Below, piece after piece: positions 11,517-22,297 of a stretch of 64,000 bases of DNA. The notes below the pieces were generated by a model that was not told where the DNA came from, searched no databases, and was given only the letters and a program-made list of their open reading frames with translations. The position numbers and the translations under genes were made by a program. The DNA is from Charina bottae (taxonomy: Eukaryota > Chordata > Lepidosauria > Squamata > Charinaidae): the NCBI GenBank assembly GCA_023362775.1, contig JALMGJ010000003.1, forward strand, positions 46,703,916-46,767,915, given 5' to 3'. Within the stretch, counting starts at the first letter, position 1; the number at the start of each line of letters is the position of its first letter.

Positions 11517-11575
11517 TTACATACATACATACATACATATATACATACATACATACATACATACATACATTTAAC
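11517..11575. repeat. (ATAC)n microsatellite
   Basis: Tandem ATAC/ACAT units next to the 3' end of the LINE at 11456; LINE tails often seed such arrays. Confidence 0.9.
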
Positions 11576-11668
11576 AGAAAAACAATAATTATAATGGGAT
11601 CTAAAAAAATAATAACAGGTATAATACAATAAAACAGAATAAAAATAGTATTATAAAATGTTCCAAAC

Positions 11669-12163
11669 TTAATTAATGGTACGATGTATTATACAGATGG
11701 TAGCACAAAACTGGGAGACTTGGGAATATATTTTTGAGTCCTTGTCTGAAAGAAGTAACATTAAGTAGAAATCACACTCGCTTCCCAGAAATTTCTTCAA
11801 GATTAGATAAATGAAGGTCTGTCTGGAGTCCTTATATAGGGAGCAGCATTGTAACATGTGGCTTAGAGTTTCTATTGAGCCATCACCACATGGACATAAC
11901 CAAAGATACATAGGAGTACTCTTAAAACGTCCAAAAAGGACTGCTAAGGGCAAAGCATCCAACCTAGCTAAGATGAAGGCCTTACGAAATTTCAGAATTG
12001 TAATGGATGAGACATAGGAGGCTGGAGCGAACCCTTCTGGAAGAATATGATAACTATTGGGGTGTGACATCTTGCTTAAATTTGTTTGGAAATATATATC
12101 CCAAATTTGTTGTTTGAGGGCAATTCTAGCATTATCAAAATGCAATGAACACAAACTTTCCAT
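11669..12163 (-). pseudogene. C-terminal part of I/Vingi-like LINE ORF2
   Basis: The 164-codon frame contains LDALPLAVLFGRFKSTPMY and then LCPCGDGSIETLSHMLQCC at about residues 89-107, a cysteine/histidine arrangement typical of C-terminal zinc knuckles of I-group LINE ORF2 proteins. It ends at a stop near the 3'UTR. Upstream coding sequence is out of frame. Not a host gene. Confidence 0.65.
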
Positions 12164-12386
12164 AGAGAAGCCCAGTAAATGGATTTTATCTAGGGCTTTT
12201 TTATTTAAAATGATCTCCTACAGGGCCTATAGGGAGTAGGCTTAACTTTAGCCAAAAGGTAATAAGAAGAAACCATGCTCTAGTGCCCAATGAGACTATA
12301 TCTGTTTCTACACGTAAGATGGCATTCTGGATACTTTTTGGAACTATCAGTATGGCTTGAATAAACTTATTTTGATTAGTTTAAAG

Positions 12387-12707
12387 CAGGGCTTTCCAAA
12401 GTGCCGCCACTGGCGACACACCGCCGGCGGCGCGCGCGCGCATGGCAGCGGCGCGGGGGGCGCACGTGCACGGCGGCGGCGCGGGGGGCGTGCGGTGGCA
12501 CGCGCGTGCACGGTGGCGGCACGGGGGTGTGTGCGGCGGCGCGCACGTGCACGGCGGTGGCGGCAGCCTCCGCTAAAATATGGAAGCCGCGCCGCAGCCG
12601 CGGCTGCTGTGCACGCGCGCGTCGCCGCTTCCGGGTGGTGTGGCGACACACCACGCTGTGTGTGGCGACACACTTTTGTGTCGCGACACACAGTTTGGAA
12701 AGCTCTG
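12387..12707. mobile_element. GC-rich hAT-like MITE, copy 1 (exact TSD)
   Basis: Termini CAGGGCTTTCCAAAGTG and CAGTTTGGAAAGCTCTG; exact 8-bp duplications GTTTAAAG at 12379-12386 and 12708-12715. The right end carries the subterminal palindrome GTGTCGCGACAC. The 321-bp core is extremely rich in CpG and GCGC/CGGCGG repeats, so both strands stay open by composition alone; the long frames here are not genes. It interrupts the I/Vingi-like LINE. Confidence 0.9.
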
Positions 12708-12737
12708 GTTTAAAGAATGATAAGCTTTGCAAAAGAG

Positions 12738-12922
12738 TCGATGAAGGTTCTCAGTTATCCAGGTGGAACAGTCTGTGGCTTGAATCATGTCAACTGGATT
12801 TCTATTTTCTCAGTAGAAATTCGCTTACTAACTTTACTCAGACTGAAGAAGCTCCTTGGATAAGGAGCGAAACGTTTCTACTGAGAAAATAGAAATCCAG
12901 TTGACATGATTCAAGCCACAGA
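12738..12922. mobile_element. Hammerhead-bearing inverted-repeat insertion, second copy
   Basis: A perfect 13-bp duplication, CTTTGCAAAAGAG, lies at 12725-12737 and 12923-12935. The insert matches the one at 2996-3282 in opposite orientation: the tail (GAAGGTTCTCAGTTATCCAG) comes first, then the two arms. The left arm has lost most of its ribozyme region; the right arm is intact. The recurrence of the same structure with its own target duplication shows an independent mobile family. Confidence 0.75.
12843..12873 (+). ncRNA. Hammerhead-ribozyme-like core, best preserved
   Basis: CTGAAGA (12843-12849), a perfect 7-bp stem II GCTCCTT/AAGGAGC with a GGAT loop (12851-12868), then GAAAC (12869-12873). 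All conserved core positions I can check (CUGANGA and GAAA) are present. The strand and the opposite cleavage site (NUH) could not be placed with certainty, so self-cleavage is a prediction. Confidence 0.55.
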
Positions 12923-13735
12923 CTTTGCAAAAGAGCAAATTTGGGAGCCATAAAGAAGCTGAGGGACTACCTTAGCTTGGAAAACCTTGCAAGCTGCAGG
13001 GATATAATGGGCTCCTTTTGAGTGGTAAAATCTTACGGTAGCTGTAGAGGTTTGCTGTGCAACACTTGACTGGTAAAAGAAAAAAAAAAGCATTCCAGGA
13101 CAGAGAAGCATGGAACTGCACTCCAAGATATTTATAGGTGCGCACCTGCTCAATTTGAGTCCCATTTATTTGCCATTTGTGAATTTTATGATAACATCAG
13201 GCAAACACTAAAATTTTGGTTTTCTGATAGTTCATTGATAGCTTTCGCTCTGTACAGAATAGAGCTAGTGCCCTAAGTGCTTTTCTCATTCCCACCTGTG
13301 AAGTAGACATAATAACTACATCATCGGCAAACAGTAATACTGGAATCGCACGATCAGCTAAAATAGGTGGGTGATGGGCTGAAACAGCAAGCACTTGGAT
13401 TATTGGATTTAAATATAGATTAAAAAGTAGTGGAGCTAATATGTAACCTTGTCTTACACCTCCGTAAGTTGGGACTGCTTTAGATAAATGTCCTCAAGGA
13501 GTACGTCTAATTCTCAGGTATTTGAGTAAAGTGATTGAATAAGTAGGAGCAGCCTTTTATCAATAGTAGACTGCCTCAGACTGTCCCATAATCTCTCTCT
13601 TGATATTAGGTCAAAACCTAATTTAAAATCAACAAAAGTTGCAAAAAGGGTTAGGCACAGATTGACACAATAATAATTCCATTCCTGCATAGAAGACACA
13701 GCAAAGACCTTACAAAGCAATACATACTATATTCA

Positions 13736-13905
13736 TTCAAGTAAGCATAAGCGTGATTATACAATTGACTCCATCTAACTCTCTACAGCTATTGGTTGAT
13801 AGATATCAGAGAAATCTAATTTCCAGGTGTATTTACATATGCTTTAATGAGAACAATGTATAGATGGAATCAATCTTCTTTGTGTTGGACAGCACAAATA
13901 CAAAT
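13736..13905. other. No recognised feature
   Basis: Short AT-rich stretch. Confidence 0.3.
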
Positions 13906-14215
13906 CCTATTGATTATGTGCCATCAAGTCATTGTCGACTCTTAGCAACCACATAAATAGATTTTCTCCATAATGATCTGTCCCTAACCTGGTCCTTCAG
14001 CTCTTCCAACGGTGCACAATCACCACTGTAACTGAGTCCATCCACCTTCCAGGTGGTCATCCTCTTCTTGCCTTTCCTTCTACCTTTCCCAGCATTAGAG
14101 CTTTCTCCAGAGAGCTAGGTCTTTGCATAATATGTCTGAAGTAGGATAATTTGAGCCGGTCATTTGTGCCTCAAGTGAGAACTCTGGTTTGATTTGTTTG
14201 ATGATCAAGTTTGAT
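13906..14215 (-). mobile_element. RTE-class LINE 3' fragment
   Basis: GATTATGTGCCATCAAGTCA, CCTAACCTGGTCCTTCAG and CTTTCCCAGCATTAGAGC read in the antisense direction resemble the 3' coding end of RTE-type LINEs (compare 15330-15945). It is more diverged than the BovB copies and has no open frame. Exact family uncertain. Confidence 0.55.
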
Positions 14216-14560
14216 TTCTTGGCTGTCCATCTGAAGACTTGACCTTAGGTTGTGTGTAAGTGCCCATGTCCCCATAGTTGATCTCTGAACAGAATATTTT
14301 GCCCCACAAATTGTATGGGAAGAGAAGTAAGGGAAATCCCTGCCTCTAGTTTGCACATGTTGATTTTGCTTGGAGCTTTTACATGGCTGTCTCCTTTTGC
14401 ACTAATATGGGCTTTGGGGAAGTACACATGAGTTTACACAAGCAGGATAAATTGTACCAAGTAAGTAGTCACCAATACAGGCATTATGTGAACCCTATTT
14501 TTTATTCCAGGTAGCAGCCTAGCTGCCATATTTTGTATGAGTTGCAATTTCCAAACACAT
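14216..14560. other. No recognised feature
   Basis: Unique sequence with two short minus-strand frames that overlap each other and match nothing I know. Confidence 0.3.
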
Positions 14561-14564
14561 TTCA

Positions 14565-14870
14565 AGGATGGTCTCATGTGAAACGTGGCAGAAGTGTATG
14601 AAACGCTTCCAATACAAAATATCTCAAGTTCAGAGTGTTACGTTCTGAGTTAAGAGTTGCTGTTCTGACATCGCCAGAGGTGTTCTGAACTGCAAAACAG
14701 AAGTGTTACAGTTTGAGTTCATAACACATCTTTCGAACTCGCAACAGCTGTTTTGAGCTCAAAACACTTTTGGAATAATCAGATGGCCTCAGAACACTTA
14801 CAATGAGGTCAAGACACATTCTGAATTTGAAACATTTCAAGTTTGAAACATGTTACACCACCCTGGTAGT
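14565..14870. repeat. Degenerate foldback-like repeat of GAAAC/TTGAG words
   Basis: Alternating words such as GAAACG, GAGTTC, TTTCGAACTC, TTTTGAGCTCAAAACA and TTTGAAACATG suggest the remains of an inverted-repeat element. The outer parts (CATGTGAAACG, and TTGAAACATG near 14850) are partly complementary. No family name or target duplication can be given. Confidence 0.35.
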
Positions 14871-15329
14871 GAAGATGCAATATAACTGAAGTGTGGTTCT
14901 GTTCTAATGATTTTTAAGGCAGCTTACAGTTTACACACCCAGTGGTCTTTGGTGCTCTGGCAAAGATTGGAGCTAAGTTGTGTTTCCTTTCAGATGTGCA
15001 TCACATGGCAGCTTTCAGTCAGAACTGGGTATTTACTATAGAGAGGAGAGGTGAGTTTCCTTCCACTTTCCAACTGGCCACAACAGTTATTAACTTTATA
15101 GCAGATAATTAGGAATACTTTATGGATACTAAGAGCAGGTGAATGTAATCTTTTGGTAGCTGGAACTCCACTTAGAAACCATTAAGTTACCAAAAAGGAC
15201 CACAGTAGAGTAGATATTGATGTAAAGTAGGTGGGCCATGTCAGGCCCGGGGAGCCATTTGACAGGTGAGCTGTCTTTTTTTAACTAGGTGAGCCTATTT
15301 TACGTTTTTGTGTGTTTCTCAGCTTAAAA
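14871..15329. other. No recognised feature
   Basis: Unique sequence preceding the BovB 3' end. Confidence 0.3.
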
Positions 15330-15945
15330 TTATTGTTGTTCAGTCGTTTAGTCGTGTCCGACTCTTTGTGACCTCATGGACCATAGCACGCCAGGCCTTC
15401 CTGTCCTCCACTGTCTCTCGGAGTTTACTCAAATTCATGTTCATTACATCGGTGATGCTATCTAACCATCTCATCCTCTGCCGTCCCCTTCTCCTTTTGC
15501 CTTCAGTCTTTCCCAGCATCAGGGTCTTTTCCAGTGAGTCCTCTCTTCGCATTAGGTGGCCAAAGTATTTGAGCTTCAGCTTCAGCATCTGTCCTTCCAA
15601 TGAGCAGTCAGGGTTGATTTCCTTTAGGGTTGACTGGTTTGACCTCCTTGCAGTCCAAGGGACTCTCAAGAGTCTTCTCCAGCACCACAGTTCGAAAGCA
15701 TCAATTCTTCGGCGCTCAGCCTTCCTTATGGTCCAACTCTCACAGCCATACATTACTACTGGGAAAACCATAGCTTTAACTATACGGACCTTTGTCGGCA
15801 AGGTGATGTCTCTGCTTTTTAATATGCTGTCTAGGTTTGCCATAGCTTTCCTCCCAAGGAGCAAGCGACTTCTAATTTCATGGCTGCAGTCACCGTCTGT
15901 GGTGATCTTGGAGCCCAAGAAAATAAAATCTGTCACTGCTAAAAT
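15330..15945 (-). mobile_element. BovB (RTE) LINE, 5'-truncated 3' end
   Basis: The plus strand reads ATTGTTGTTCAGTCGTTTAG and GTCGTGTCCGACTCTTTGTG, the hallmark antisense start of BovB 3' ends shared by squamates and ruminants. The minus strand has the C-terminal part of the BovB ORF. The copy begins abruptly at about 15945, as expected from incomplete target-primed reverse transcription. Confidence 0.92.
15340..15936 (-). pseudogene. BovB ORF C-terminal part (open, 5'-truncated)
   Basis: A 198-codon frame with FLGSKITTDGDCSHEIRSRL, YGCESWTIRKAERRRIDAFE, CWRRLLRVPWTARRSNQSTL and HLMRREDSLEKTLMLGKTEG, ending in TKSRTRLND. This is the region after the RT domain in RTE/BovB proteins. It is uninterrupted, indicating a fairly young insertion, but the RT and endonuclease are absent. 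A related but older piece lies at 33653-34159. Confidence 0.9.
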
Positions 15946-16194
15946 TGTAGGATCCCCAGATTTAGCACTAATCTGTATTTTTATTCTGTTTGTGATGTGC
16001 CTTGGGGTTTTTTGTTATGGGAAACCCTTTAAATCTGTTTGAAGCACTTGGCTTCCCTGTCTAGTGCCAGAAACTGGCAGAGCTGGGCATCTTCTGCGGC
16101 CTAGCATACTTCCAGGGGGTAGCCATAAGAAGCCCTGACCACTGCCTCTCATTTGCTCTTTTGCTTTGGATCCAAAGGGGCAAGTGAGTAGATC
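15946..16194. other. No recognised feature
   Basis: Unique sequence between BovB and a MITE. Confidence 0.3.
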
Positions 16195-16335
16195 AGTCTC
16201 CTCCAACCTGGGGCCTTTCCAGATAACTGTACTGGACTTCACCTCCCAGAAATCTTAGCAATGGCTATGCTGGCTGAGGCATACTGAGTTAAGGCCCACC
16301 CATCTGGAGGGCATCCAGGTTGGGGAAGGTTGAGG
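16195..16335. repeat. Palindromic MITE (CCAACCTGG termini)
   Basis: Left CTCCAACCTGGGGCCTTTCC and right GGAGGGCATCCAGGTTGGGG are imperfect reverse complements; the interior has GGACTTCACCTCCCAGAA and ATGGCTATGCTGGCTGAGG. This is a very common amniote MITE layout. Related scraps occur near 21925-21965 and 45040-45110. Confidence 0.65.
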
Positions 16336-16631
16336 TGCATCATGGCAGTGAGAGGAGGAGCACTGTTTGCGACTCTTGCTTGCTAACTTATTTGTCAGTT
16401 GTCTTTTTAATCTGACAAAAGACCGGCCAGGGATAGTGAGAAAAAGTAGAAGCAGGACTGTCAGCCCTTCAAGGTAGACCAGACTAGGAAACCAAGATTA
16501 TGAATGCTAATACTACTTTTATTATAAGGTTACAGTACAGAACCCTGCAAGTCTGAATATACTTCCCCTCTCCCTCCCTCAGTTTATCTTCATGAGAATT
16601 AGGGAGGGTCAAGTCTGAGACATTTTCTCAA
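16336..16631. other. No recognised feature
   Basis: Unique sequence before the 94-bp satellite. Confidence 0.3.
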
Positions 16632-18046
16632 ATTACATTTCTGCCCCAGACTCAAATTTATTTTACCTGACCGTTGTCTTGGTTGCAGCTCTTCCTCCTG
16701 TTTCTCAAGGTTATTCTTTCTGCGCATTACATTTCTGCCCCAGACTCAAATTTATTTTACCTGACCATTGTCTTGGTTGCAGCTCTTCCTCCTGTTTCTC
16801 AAGGTTATTCTTTCTGCGCATTACATTTCTGCCCCAGACTCAAATTTATTTTACCTGACCGTTGTCTTGGTTGCAGCTCTTCCTCCTGTTTCTCAAGGTT
16901 ATTCTTTCTGCGCATTACATTTCTGCCCCAGACTCAAATTTATTTTACCTGACCGTTGTCTTGGTTGCAGCTCTTCCTCCTGTTTCTCAAGGTTATTCTT
17001 TCTGCGCATTACATTTCTGCCCCAGACTCAAATTTATTTTACCTGACCGTTGTCTTGGTTGCAGCTCTTCCTCCTGTTTCTCAAGGTTATTCTTTCTGCG
17101 CATTACATTTCTGCCCCAGACTCAAATTTATTTTACCTGACCGTTGTCTTGGTTGCAGCTCTTCCTCCTGTTTCTCAAGGTTATTCTTTCTGCGCATTAC
17201 ATTTCTGCCCCAGACTCAAATTTATTTTACCTGACCGTTGTCTTGGTTGCAGCTCTTCCTCCTGTTTCTCAAGGTTATTCTTTTTGCGCATTACATTTCT
17301 GCCCCAGACTCAAATTTATTTTACCTGACCGTTGTCTTGGTTGCAGCTCTTCCTCCTGTTTCTCAAGGTTATTCTTTCTGCGCATTACATTTCTGCCCCA
17401 GACTCAAATTTATTTTACCTGACCGTTGTCTTGGTTGCAGCTCTTCCTCCTGTTTCTCAAGGTTATTCTTTCTGCGCATTACATTTCTGCCCCAGACTCA
17501 AATTTATTTTACCTGACCGTTGTCTTGGTTGCAGCTCTTCCTCCTGTTTCTCAAGGTTATTCTTTCTGCGCATTACATTTCTGCCCCAGACTCAAATTTA
17601 TTTTATCTGACCGTTGTCTTGGTTGCAGCTCTTCCTCCTGTTTCTCAAGGTTATTCTTTCTGCGCATTACATTTCTGCCCCAGACTCAAATTTATTTTAC
17701 CTGACCGTTGTCTTGGTTGCAGCTCTTCCTCCTGTTTCTCAAGGTTATTCTTTCTGCGCATTACATTTCTGCCCCAGACTCAAATTTATTTTACCTGACC
17801 GTTGTCTTGGTTGCAGCTCTTCCTCCTGTTTCTCAAGGTTATTCTTTCTGCGCATTACATTTCTGCCCCAGACTCAAATTTATTTTACCTGACCGTTGTC
17901 TTGGTTGCAGCTCTTCCTCCTGTTTCTCAAGGTTATTCTTTCTGCGCATTACATTTCTGCCCCAGACTCAAATTTATTTTACCTGACCGTTGTCTTGGTT
18001 GCAGCTCTTCCTCCTGTTTCTCAAGGTTATTCTTTCTGCGCATTAC
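16632..18046 (+). repeat. 94-bp tandem repeat, 15 copies
   Basis: The unit starts ATTACATTTCTGCCCCAGAC and recurs every 94 bp from 16632 to 18041 (15 units exactly), plus a partial ATTAC. Copies are nearly identical; single changes are visible at about 16766 (GACCATTG), 17283 (TTTTTGCGC) and 17604 (TTATCTGACC). Because 94 is not a multiple of three, a read cycles through all frames and hits one stop every three units, giving the series of 92-codon overlapping frames; these are not proteins. Near-identity suggests recent amplification or ongoing homogenisation, so copy number may vary between individuals. Confidence 0.97.
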
Positions 18047-19818
18047 AAGGACCAGCAAGGGCACCAAGAAAAGAGGACTCTATTAAGCCTCTCTTGTATA
18101 AGAGCCTCACCAAACCCGTCTTCAATTTAATATGAACTGGTGGTTATCCTGTAGTCTTTTTTTTTTTTTAGGATGGTATCCAATATTTTATATGTATTGA
18201 CAATAATAGCTGAAGCCAGGAACTGATGCCATCCAGAGGTTTTGAGTTCCCGTGAGCCTCAAAATGAGAAAAGTACTGTGAAATGCATTGTCCAAAACAT
18301 TTGAAGGGTACTTGGTAGCCTATACCAGCCTTAACTCTATGTTCTCCAGCTATTCATGGGGCTAAATCAAAGATAGGCTAGGTAAGATTCATAGTCAAGA
18401 TAAAATGTAATGGCTCTCTTTCAGGGAAGTAGTAGACACATAGGAACAAATAATATTGCAGGCAAGTTGAGATTCATTGAAACGTGTTTCACCTTTCATG
18501 CTTCCTCTATTCTAAGTTCCAATTTTTAAAAAACGGCTCTGTAAAACACAGATCTGCTTAGAGAAACAGCAGAATAAGCCATAGTTATTCATGCATCCTT
18601 AAGTGATACTAATTTCAGCAAGGCTGTGGAAAAATATTTGGGGCCTATGTTGTGGATATGTGTGGCAGAGAAACATTAAGTTCCAGAGATATTTTCCTTT
18701 TCTCTCTACAGAAATCTGTGTCGCTAACACTAATCTGGATGGTTCAGCTACCATTTTATCAATAAATATACTAACAGTGTTTTGTTTAATAATTTTCTAG
18801 TTAGTTATCTAATGCTCAATTAACTAGAGAGCCTGCAGTGCAGTGAATGAACACTGGATAAACTATTCAGTCAAGGCTTCTGCCTACTGTATATGTACTT
18901 TATTGTATGCGCATCAGATTTGTCTGAGACAAGCCACATTCAGCATTCAGAAACTGAGTTTGGAGTTCATTGTGGTCTCTTTTGTTTTGAACCCGCAGTT
19001 GTGGATCAACTGATGGAACCTGCACCTTGGGGTCATCTGATGGTGGTATATGAAGTCAGTTATCCCAAGGGTAGGCAATGACTGACAGGCTGCCCTGGCT
19101 CAGTTATCACTGTGCTGATGCTGTCTATACTAAAGGTACAGTACTGTGATAACTGAAGGATGGTAGCCATCTTAGCTTCAGAGGAATTCAACATGTGGAG
19201 ATCAAAGACATTACTCGATTCTGAAAAGCTTGTGATGCTTTATAGATGAAGACCAAAGAGAGCACATCTGGATGCTGGAAAAACATTTTTGCAATTTTAT
19301 GGCTTACCATTTCACTTCTTAAAGGGATGATACATTTTGTTGCTTAGATGTACAATGATAGTTGAAAGGGGGAAGGGTATGAGGTGCACTTTGCTTTGAT
19401 TTTCATATTTGGATGATTCCACTAAAAGTTATAAAGTAAAATGTAGGTCTGTTCACGGTGAATGTTGTTAAATTGAATCAGTCACCTCAAAAGATGAGTG
19501 TCTCTTTGCTGTACTCTGTATAAACTCTAAAAGTGGTCTTTTAACAGTTCTGCAGCACCCCATTTTTCGGCCCATGAGCCCTTCAAAGTTAGGGGGCTGA
19601 AATGTTCAGATCTTTTTTAAAAATGACATTTGGGATTGGATGGAGTCAAGGGGGCAAAATGCCTTTTAGATCCTCATTCTAACCTGTTGCTCTTTTACAT
19701 ATTTTAAATGTAACCATTTAACATATATGCATCTTTTTCAAAAACAGTTATGGAATCAAACAAAGCAGCATGCTCTCTGCAGATATTTCCTTAGGTCTGG
19801 TACAAATTTACCCCTGAC
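18047..19818. other. No recognised feature
   Basis: Unique AT-rich sequence after the satellite. Short frames at 18603-18800 and 18893-19081 are unsupported. Confidence 0.4.
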
Positions 19819-19830
19819 TATCCAATTAGG

Positions 19831-20161
19831 CGTGGTGGCTCAGTGGGTAAGACGCCAGGCTTGTCGATTGGAAGATCGCAAGTTCGGAGGTTCGAATCCC
19901 TAGCCCCGCGTGACAGAGTGAGCTCCCGCACTCGCCAACTACTCTTGCCAACCTAGCAATTCGAAAGCATGCAAATGCAAGTAGATGAATAGGTACCACT
20001 TCGGTGGGTAGGTAACAGCGTCCCGCGCGTGTCATGCCAGCCACATGACCGTGGAAGCGTCTTCGGACAACGCTGGCTCTTCGGCTAACAAACAGAGATG
20101 AGCACCGGCCCCTAGAGTTGGACACGACTGCACAAATGTGCAGGGGGAACCTTTACCTTTT
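19831..20161 (+). mobile_element. Sauria-type SINE, complete with 12-bp TSD
   Basis: Starts CGTGGTGGCTCAGTGGGTAAG and has the B box GGTTCGAATCC at about 19889-19899, ending ACCTTTACCTTTT. A perfect duplication, TATCCAATTAGG, flanks it (19819-19830 and 20162-20173). This is the cleanest copy of the family in the window. Read on the plus strand, the tRNA head comes first, so it lies on the plus strand. Confidence 0.95.
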
Positions 20162-20173
20162 TATCCAATTAGG

Positions 20174-21030
20174 ATGGATGGGTTATAGTATGTTCTCCGT
20201 CAAAGATATCTATAGCTACAGTCGGCAACACCATTAACTGTACTTAGGACTAACTTAGGTTTGGCTTGGTACAGAATCTGAAACCATTACTGTATTAGTA
20301 ACTGGCTCCAGATCCTAAATTAAACATGAATTGGTTTATCTTAACCACAGTTAAGCTGCATTGCAATTTAAAATGATTGACAGATTTGTGCTTCATAATA
20401 AGGATTTGTGGGGAGTGGGCTGTGTGCAATTTTCTATTCTGCTTTTGACCTCTTCTTTCTATTTTTAAGCATTTTTACCCTGCACTTCAGCCACAGATAC
20501 CCAAGTGTCTTACAAATTATCAAGAAAAACGAGAGAGGTCATGGCTGCAAACTTATAGTCCTTGAAGGCAAAGCATAAAGAAAAAGGAATGGAATAAGCA
20601 AACTCAGATTTTATTTCCTAAAGATACAGAGTTCTGCCAACCTGAATGGAAGCTATTTATTATAAAGAATTTAAATAACATAAAAGCATTTTTCATTGTG
20701 TTTTAAATTGCATTAAGTTTTAAGTTTCTGACCACTGTTTTCTGTTCTGCTTTATTGATCTTACTACCTATTGATATGTTCTGTTTTAGTGTGTTAAAGG
20801 AATTGATTTGCGGTTTGCATGTTAGTGTTGTTTCTTATTTAAAGCAGAAACTCTCTGATTAATTTCATGGTACTATCAGCTATCTTTCAGCCATAGTGTT
20901 TTATATGTGACCGAGTGGGTAATAATATAATGCCATACATTTCCAGAGAAAATGTGCAGGTTAAGTAACCATTCTCTGTGTATAAAATGGCAATTTAATA
21001 AAAGTTTTTATTTATTTGTATTTATATATT
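20174..21030. other. No recognised feature
   Basis: AT-rich unique DNA, no supported gene. Confidence 0.4.
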
Positions 21031-21039
21031 TATATTTAT

Positions 21040-21300
21040 ACACATATATCAAATTTATATAGCCACCCATCTCACAAGAAGTGACCCTGGGCAGCGTACA
21101 GCAAAGATATGAAACAATAAAACATGTCAAAAGAACCATCATTATTAAAAAGTTTAAAAAGCATATGGCACACAAGAGATTAGGTTAGCAAGGGAGCTGC
21201 CTCAAGATCTCACCAGTCCCCTGAGGCAGAGAAGGCCTGCCTCCTTGGGACCACCAAGTGCAATCCCCTAACAGACAGGACCCGCAGCATATTTTCTGCA
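21040..21300 (-). mobile_element. CR1/L2-like LINE 3' fragment
   Basis: ATATAGCCACCCATCTCACA and GACCCTGGGCAGCGTACAGC read as the antisense 3'UTR of CR1/L2 elements, followed by AACAGACAGGACCCGCAGCAT, the same motif that recurs at 21681 next to a second L2 piece. No coding capacity remains. Confidence 0.55.
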
Positions 21301-21417
21301 GATTAGTGCCTACTTTAAAAAACGTTACCCCCAGAAATTCAACCTCTGAACTGGATGAGTTTTTGCCTAGTAGTTGTCTGCTAAATATGGAAAATAAACC
21401 TAAATCAGTCCTTAGAC

Positions 21418-21676
21418 CAGAGCTTTCCAAACTGTGTGTCGGGACACGTTAGTGTGTCGGCTGCAGTGTCTGGGTGTGTCGCGGCTGCTGCTGCCTCCAA
21501 GCCCTGCCAGGATTCCGCGCAGGTCCTAGTGCCTGCCTTGTGCCTTGCTGCCTCCAAACCTGCTGTGATTCTGCGCAGGTCCTAGTGCCTGCCTTGTGTC
21601 CTGCTGTAAGAGTGTGTCGTGAAATGATGCATGTCTAAAAAGTGTGTCACCAACATGAAAAGTTTGGAAAGCTCTG
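21418..21676 (-). mobile_element. hAT-like MITE, type 2 core
   Basis: Termini CAGAGCTTTCCAAACTG and AGTTTGGAAAGCTCTG. The core holds two direct repeats of a unit around GCGCAGGTCCTAGTGCCTGC, as in the copies at 41445 and 61919 but in opposite orientation. Flanking 8-mers (CCTTAGAC / CCCTAACA) match only at four positions, so the target duplication has decayed. Confidence 0.85.
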
Positions 21677-21800
21677 CCCTAACAGACAGGACCCACAGCA
21701 TGCCTCTCCTGATGGATCTGATGGGGCGGGCAGATGTAATCGGGGAGAGGTGGTCCCTCAGATAACCCAGCTTCACAACTAGCAAATAACAGTGCATATT
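21677..21800 (-). mobile_element. L2 LINE 3' coding scrap
   Basis: In reverse complement it reads GTTATCTGAGGGACCACCTC, TCCCCGATTACATCTGCC, the conserved L2 segment encoding [11 protein letters not shown], as at 51300. Confidence 0.7.
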
Positions 21801-22297
21801 CCTTTTTACATACCTGTAGAATATGCACATTTGTCATGTTCTGAAAATGCATATTGAGAAGAGGCCAAATAATTTGTTCCAGTGCTAATAACAGGTTGCA
21901 GTGTTGCAGCCCTGCCCACGTAGAGCCCAATATCACCTATGCTGGCTGGGGATGATGGAATTTGTATTCCAACCTATCTGGGTATACTAATGTGAGAGGA
22001 CTGATAGGCAGCGAGAGCCAGTTCGCAAATAAGGCAGAGGGCACCGTCAGATACTTTGAGGTGGATGAACTGGAGAAAAGTCCCACAAAATTGTCCTGGG
22101 TGGGTGAATCTAGTAAGAGTGCAGTTTGTATACCATTGCAGTCACTGAAACAGTGTGAACAAGTGAAGTTTATTCCTGTTCACGTTGCTATTTCTTTTTG
22201 AAGTTGGCGCTTGTGTTTTTAGTTCCATATATGTTGGTTCTGTCGCCATTTCCTCATTAGTAATTTATAGTATCTAATTAACATTGTGCCAACATAA

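Larger units (their letters stand above)
11456..13735 (-). mobile_element. Decayed I/Vingi-like LINE, minus strand
   Basis: Minus-strand fragments in order: VDFKLGFDLISRERLWDSLR (RT palm, about 13.6 kb), PVLLFADDVVIMSTS (catalytic FADD, about 13.3 kb), KVVPQLLYGSQI (about 12.95 kb), and a C-terminal CPCGDGSIETLSHMLQCC motif with zinc-knuckle-like spacing (about 11.85 kb). FADD plus a C-terminal Cys/His motif fits the I/R1/Vingi group, but I cannot fix the clade. The 3' end lies near TTTATTACAGCCCGAAGGCC and is followed by an ATAC microsatellite. It is split by a MITE at 12387 and a hammerhead palindrome at 12738. Many stops; dead. Confidence 0.7.

Noticed and set aside
12357..12892. Long GC-rich open frames on both strands near 12.4-12.9 kb
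   Set aside because: They lie within a MITE with exact target duplications; low-complexity Arg/Ala/Gly frames arise from CpG-rich repeats.
16632..18046. CRISPR array
   Set aside because: Units are contiguous without unique spacers, and the genome is eukaryotic.
16674..18135. A ladder of 92-codon overlapping plus-strand ORFs
   Set aside because: They come from the 94-bp tandem repeat cycling through frames; no start context or conserved domain.
19880..19905. A true tRNA gene near the GGTTCGAATCC B box
   Set aside because: The tRNA-like head is followed by a SINE body and flanked by duplications; the cloverleaf is degenerate.
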